From assembly GCA_012033355.1 (NCBI GenBank), contig JAAUQZ010000001.1, positions 1 through 64,000 on the forward strand: a stretch of 64,000 nt of DNA. The letters are read 5' to 3'. The DNA comes from Leptolyngbyaceae cyanobacterium RM1_406_9 (GTDB lineage: Bacteria > Cyanobacteriota > Cyanobacteriia > Elainellales > Elainellaceae). Position 1 is the stretch's first letter, and each line of letters starts with the position of its first letter. Below are positions 62,484 to 64,000 of the stretch, in pieces. Below the pieces are notes generated by a model. The model was not told the DNA's origin, did not search any database, and saw only the letters and a list, made by a program, of their open reading frames with translations. The translations under genes were made by a program, and so were the position numbers.

Positions 62484-64000
62484 GATGCTTCTTGCGGGGT
62501 AAGAGATTCAGAGAATTCGGTCAAGTCAGGATTAGGAACATTTGACACTAGCGGTTCACTTCTACCATAACCATAGGGACCGGAAACCACCAGCGGCAAC
62601 TCTTCATAGTTTTCAACAGATGGCGGGGAAGAAGTGAGCCACTCCAAACCATAGGCTCGCCAGGGGTTGTTGCCCACTTTCTCACCGCGAACCCAGGCAC
62701 TCACCATATTGAGAATAAAAGGCAGCGTAGACAGCCCCAGCAGAAAGCCGCCAATGCTAGCAACCACATTCCAAAAGGCAAACTCTGGGTCATAGGAAGC
62801 AACCCGACGCGGCATTCCCATCAACCCCAACGGGTGCATTGGCAAAAAGATTAAAGCCGTGCCCACATACGTTAGAACGAAGTGTAGTTTACCCAATCCT
62901 TCGTAATACATCCGTCCTGTCATCTTGGGGAACCAGTGATAGATTCCGGCATAGATGCCCATGACGATCGCCCCGTACAGCACGTAGTGAAAGTGACCCA
63001 CCACAAAGTAGGTATTGTGAACATGAAGATCGATCGGCACTGATCCCAAGAAAATGCCTGTGATCCCTGCAAACACCCAATTGCTAATGCCCCCCAGCGC
63101 AAACAGCATCGGGGTTGTAAACCGCATTTTGCCGCCCCAAATGGTTGCCACCCAGCCGAATACTTTAATCCCAGAGGGAACGGCAACCAGCATCGTCGTC
63201 ACCATAAAAAACATCCGCATCCAGGGAGGAGTCGCACTGGCAAACATATGATGCACCCACACCGCACTGCTAATTACAGTGATGATGACCGACGAGACAG
63301 CAATCACGCGGTAGCCAAACAGCGGCTTACGGGCATGGACAGGCAGCACCTCTGAGAAGATACCAAAGACGGGCAGCACCATCACATACACCGCAGGATG
63401 GGAATAGAACCAGAAGAAATGCTGGTACACAATCGGGTTTCCACCCCGTTCAGGCGTGAAAAAACTGGTGCCAGCCGTCAGGTCAAGCAGCAGCATGATT
63501 GCGCCGCCCGTGAGTGATGGCAAGCCATAAAGCTGAATTAACTGGGCTGCTAGCACTGACCAAACAAAGGCAGGCGTTCTAAACCAGGTCATTCCCGGTG
63601 CCCGCATTTTGAAGATGGTCGTGACAAAATTTACCGCTCCCATAATTGAAGACACGCCTGAAATGGCAACTGACAGAATCCAGAGAACCTGTCCGTTAAT
63701 CAAATTATTAGTTGGGTTTTGCAAACTAACAGGCGGATAAGCCCACCAGCCCGACTGGGACGGACCTCCTGGGATCAGAAAGCTCGACATCATCAGGATT
63801 CCTGCGATGGGAATCATCCAAAACGAGACGGCATTGAGTCGGGGGAATGCCATGTCTCGTGCCCCAATCATCAGCGGCACTAGGTAGTTTCCTAGCCCCA
63901 CCAGAACAGGAAACGTCCAGAAAAACAGCATGACCGAGCCATGCATGGTGAAGAGGGCGTTGTAAACGGTGCGATCGACCAGATCCGCTTCGGGGGTGAT
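62480..64000 (-). CDS. ctaD: Cytochrome c oxidase subunit I (5' end lies outside the window)
   Basis: HGSVMLFFWTFPVLVGLGNYLVPLMIGARDMAFPRLN, FWFYSHPAVYVMVLP, VHHMFAS, HFHYVLYG; frame stays open to the window edge. Confidence 0.94.
   Translation of the reverse strand: MTPEADLVDRTVYNALFTMHGSVMLFFWTFPVLVGLGNYLVPLMIGARDMAFPRLNAVSFWMIPIAGILMMSSFLIPGGPSQSGWWAYPPVSLQNPTNNLINGQVLWILSVAISGVSSIMGAVNFVTTIFKMRAPGMTWFRTPAFVWSVLAAQLIQLYGLPSLTGGAIMLLLDLTAGTSFFTPERGGNPIVYQHFFWFYSHPAVYVMVLPVFGIFSEVLPVHARKPLFGYRVIAVSSVIITVISSAVWVHHMFASATPPWMRMFFMVTTMLVAVPSGIKVFGWVATIWGGKMRFTTPMLFALGGISNWVFAGITGIFLGSVPIDLHVHNTYFVVGHFHYVLYGAIVMGIYAGIYHWFPKMTGRMYYEGLGKLHFVLTYVGTALIFLPMHPLGLMGMPRRVASYDPEFAFWNVVASIGGFLLGLSTLPFILNMVSAWVRGEKVGNNPWRAYGLEWLTSSPPSVENYEELPLVVSGPYGYGRSEPLVSNVPNPDLTEFSESLTPQEAS

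Overview
The window is a cyanobacterial chromosome segment. HIP1 GCGATCGC palindromes are frequent, and it carries chlG, a Psb35-like PSII protein, ctaD/ctaE, DUF1830, DUF4079, DUF3134 and DICT-domain proteins. No rRNA, tRNA or CRISPR array was recognised. Most of it is ordinary cyanobacterial core and accessory content: K+ channel, TolC, PBP1A, chlG, sugar transferase, sensor kinases and response regulators, a radical SAM protein, a pentapeptide protein, leuA/GntR, two MscS channels, PhoX, tex and cytochrome oxidase. The parts most worth a second look are: (1) at least eight single-nucleotide frameshifts. Four share one signature, loss of the C that should follow GCGATCGC (chlG, response regulator-GGDEF-EAL, leuA, tex). 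Four lie in homopolymers (DUF4079, SDR N-terminus, and two in a Uma2 gene). This suggests a motif-specific sequencing artefact or, less likely, HIP1-associated mutation. (2) A pstS-gapdh-arsJ-acr3-arsC arsenic cluster next to a sensor-kinase-like protein that has lost its phospho-acceptor His but keeps its ATP-binding boxes. (3) A 1357-aa SF1 helicase/Vsr-like nuclease fusion (defence candidate) beside a DUF433/DUF5615 toxin-antitoxin pair whose antitoxin has an in-frame TGA. (4) Several MITE-like and palindromic dispersed repeats. (5) A histidine kinase remnant with an internal deletion ending at a HIP1 site. Family names come from reading the translations; no database search was run.
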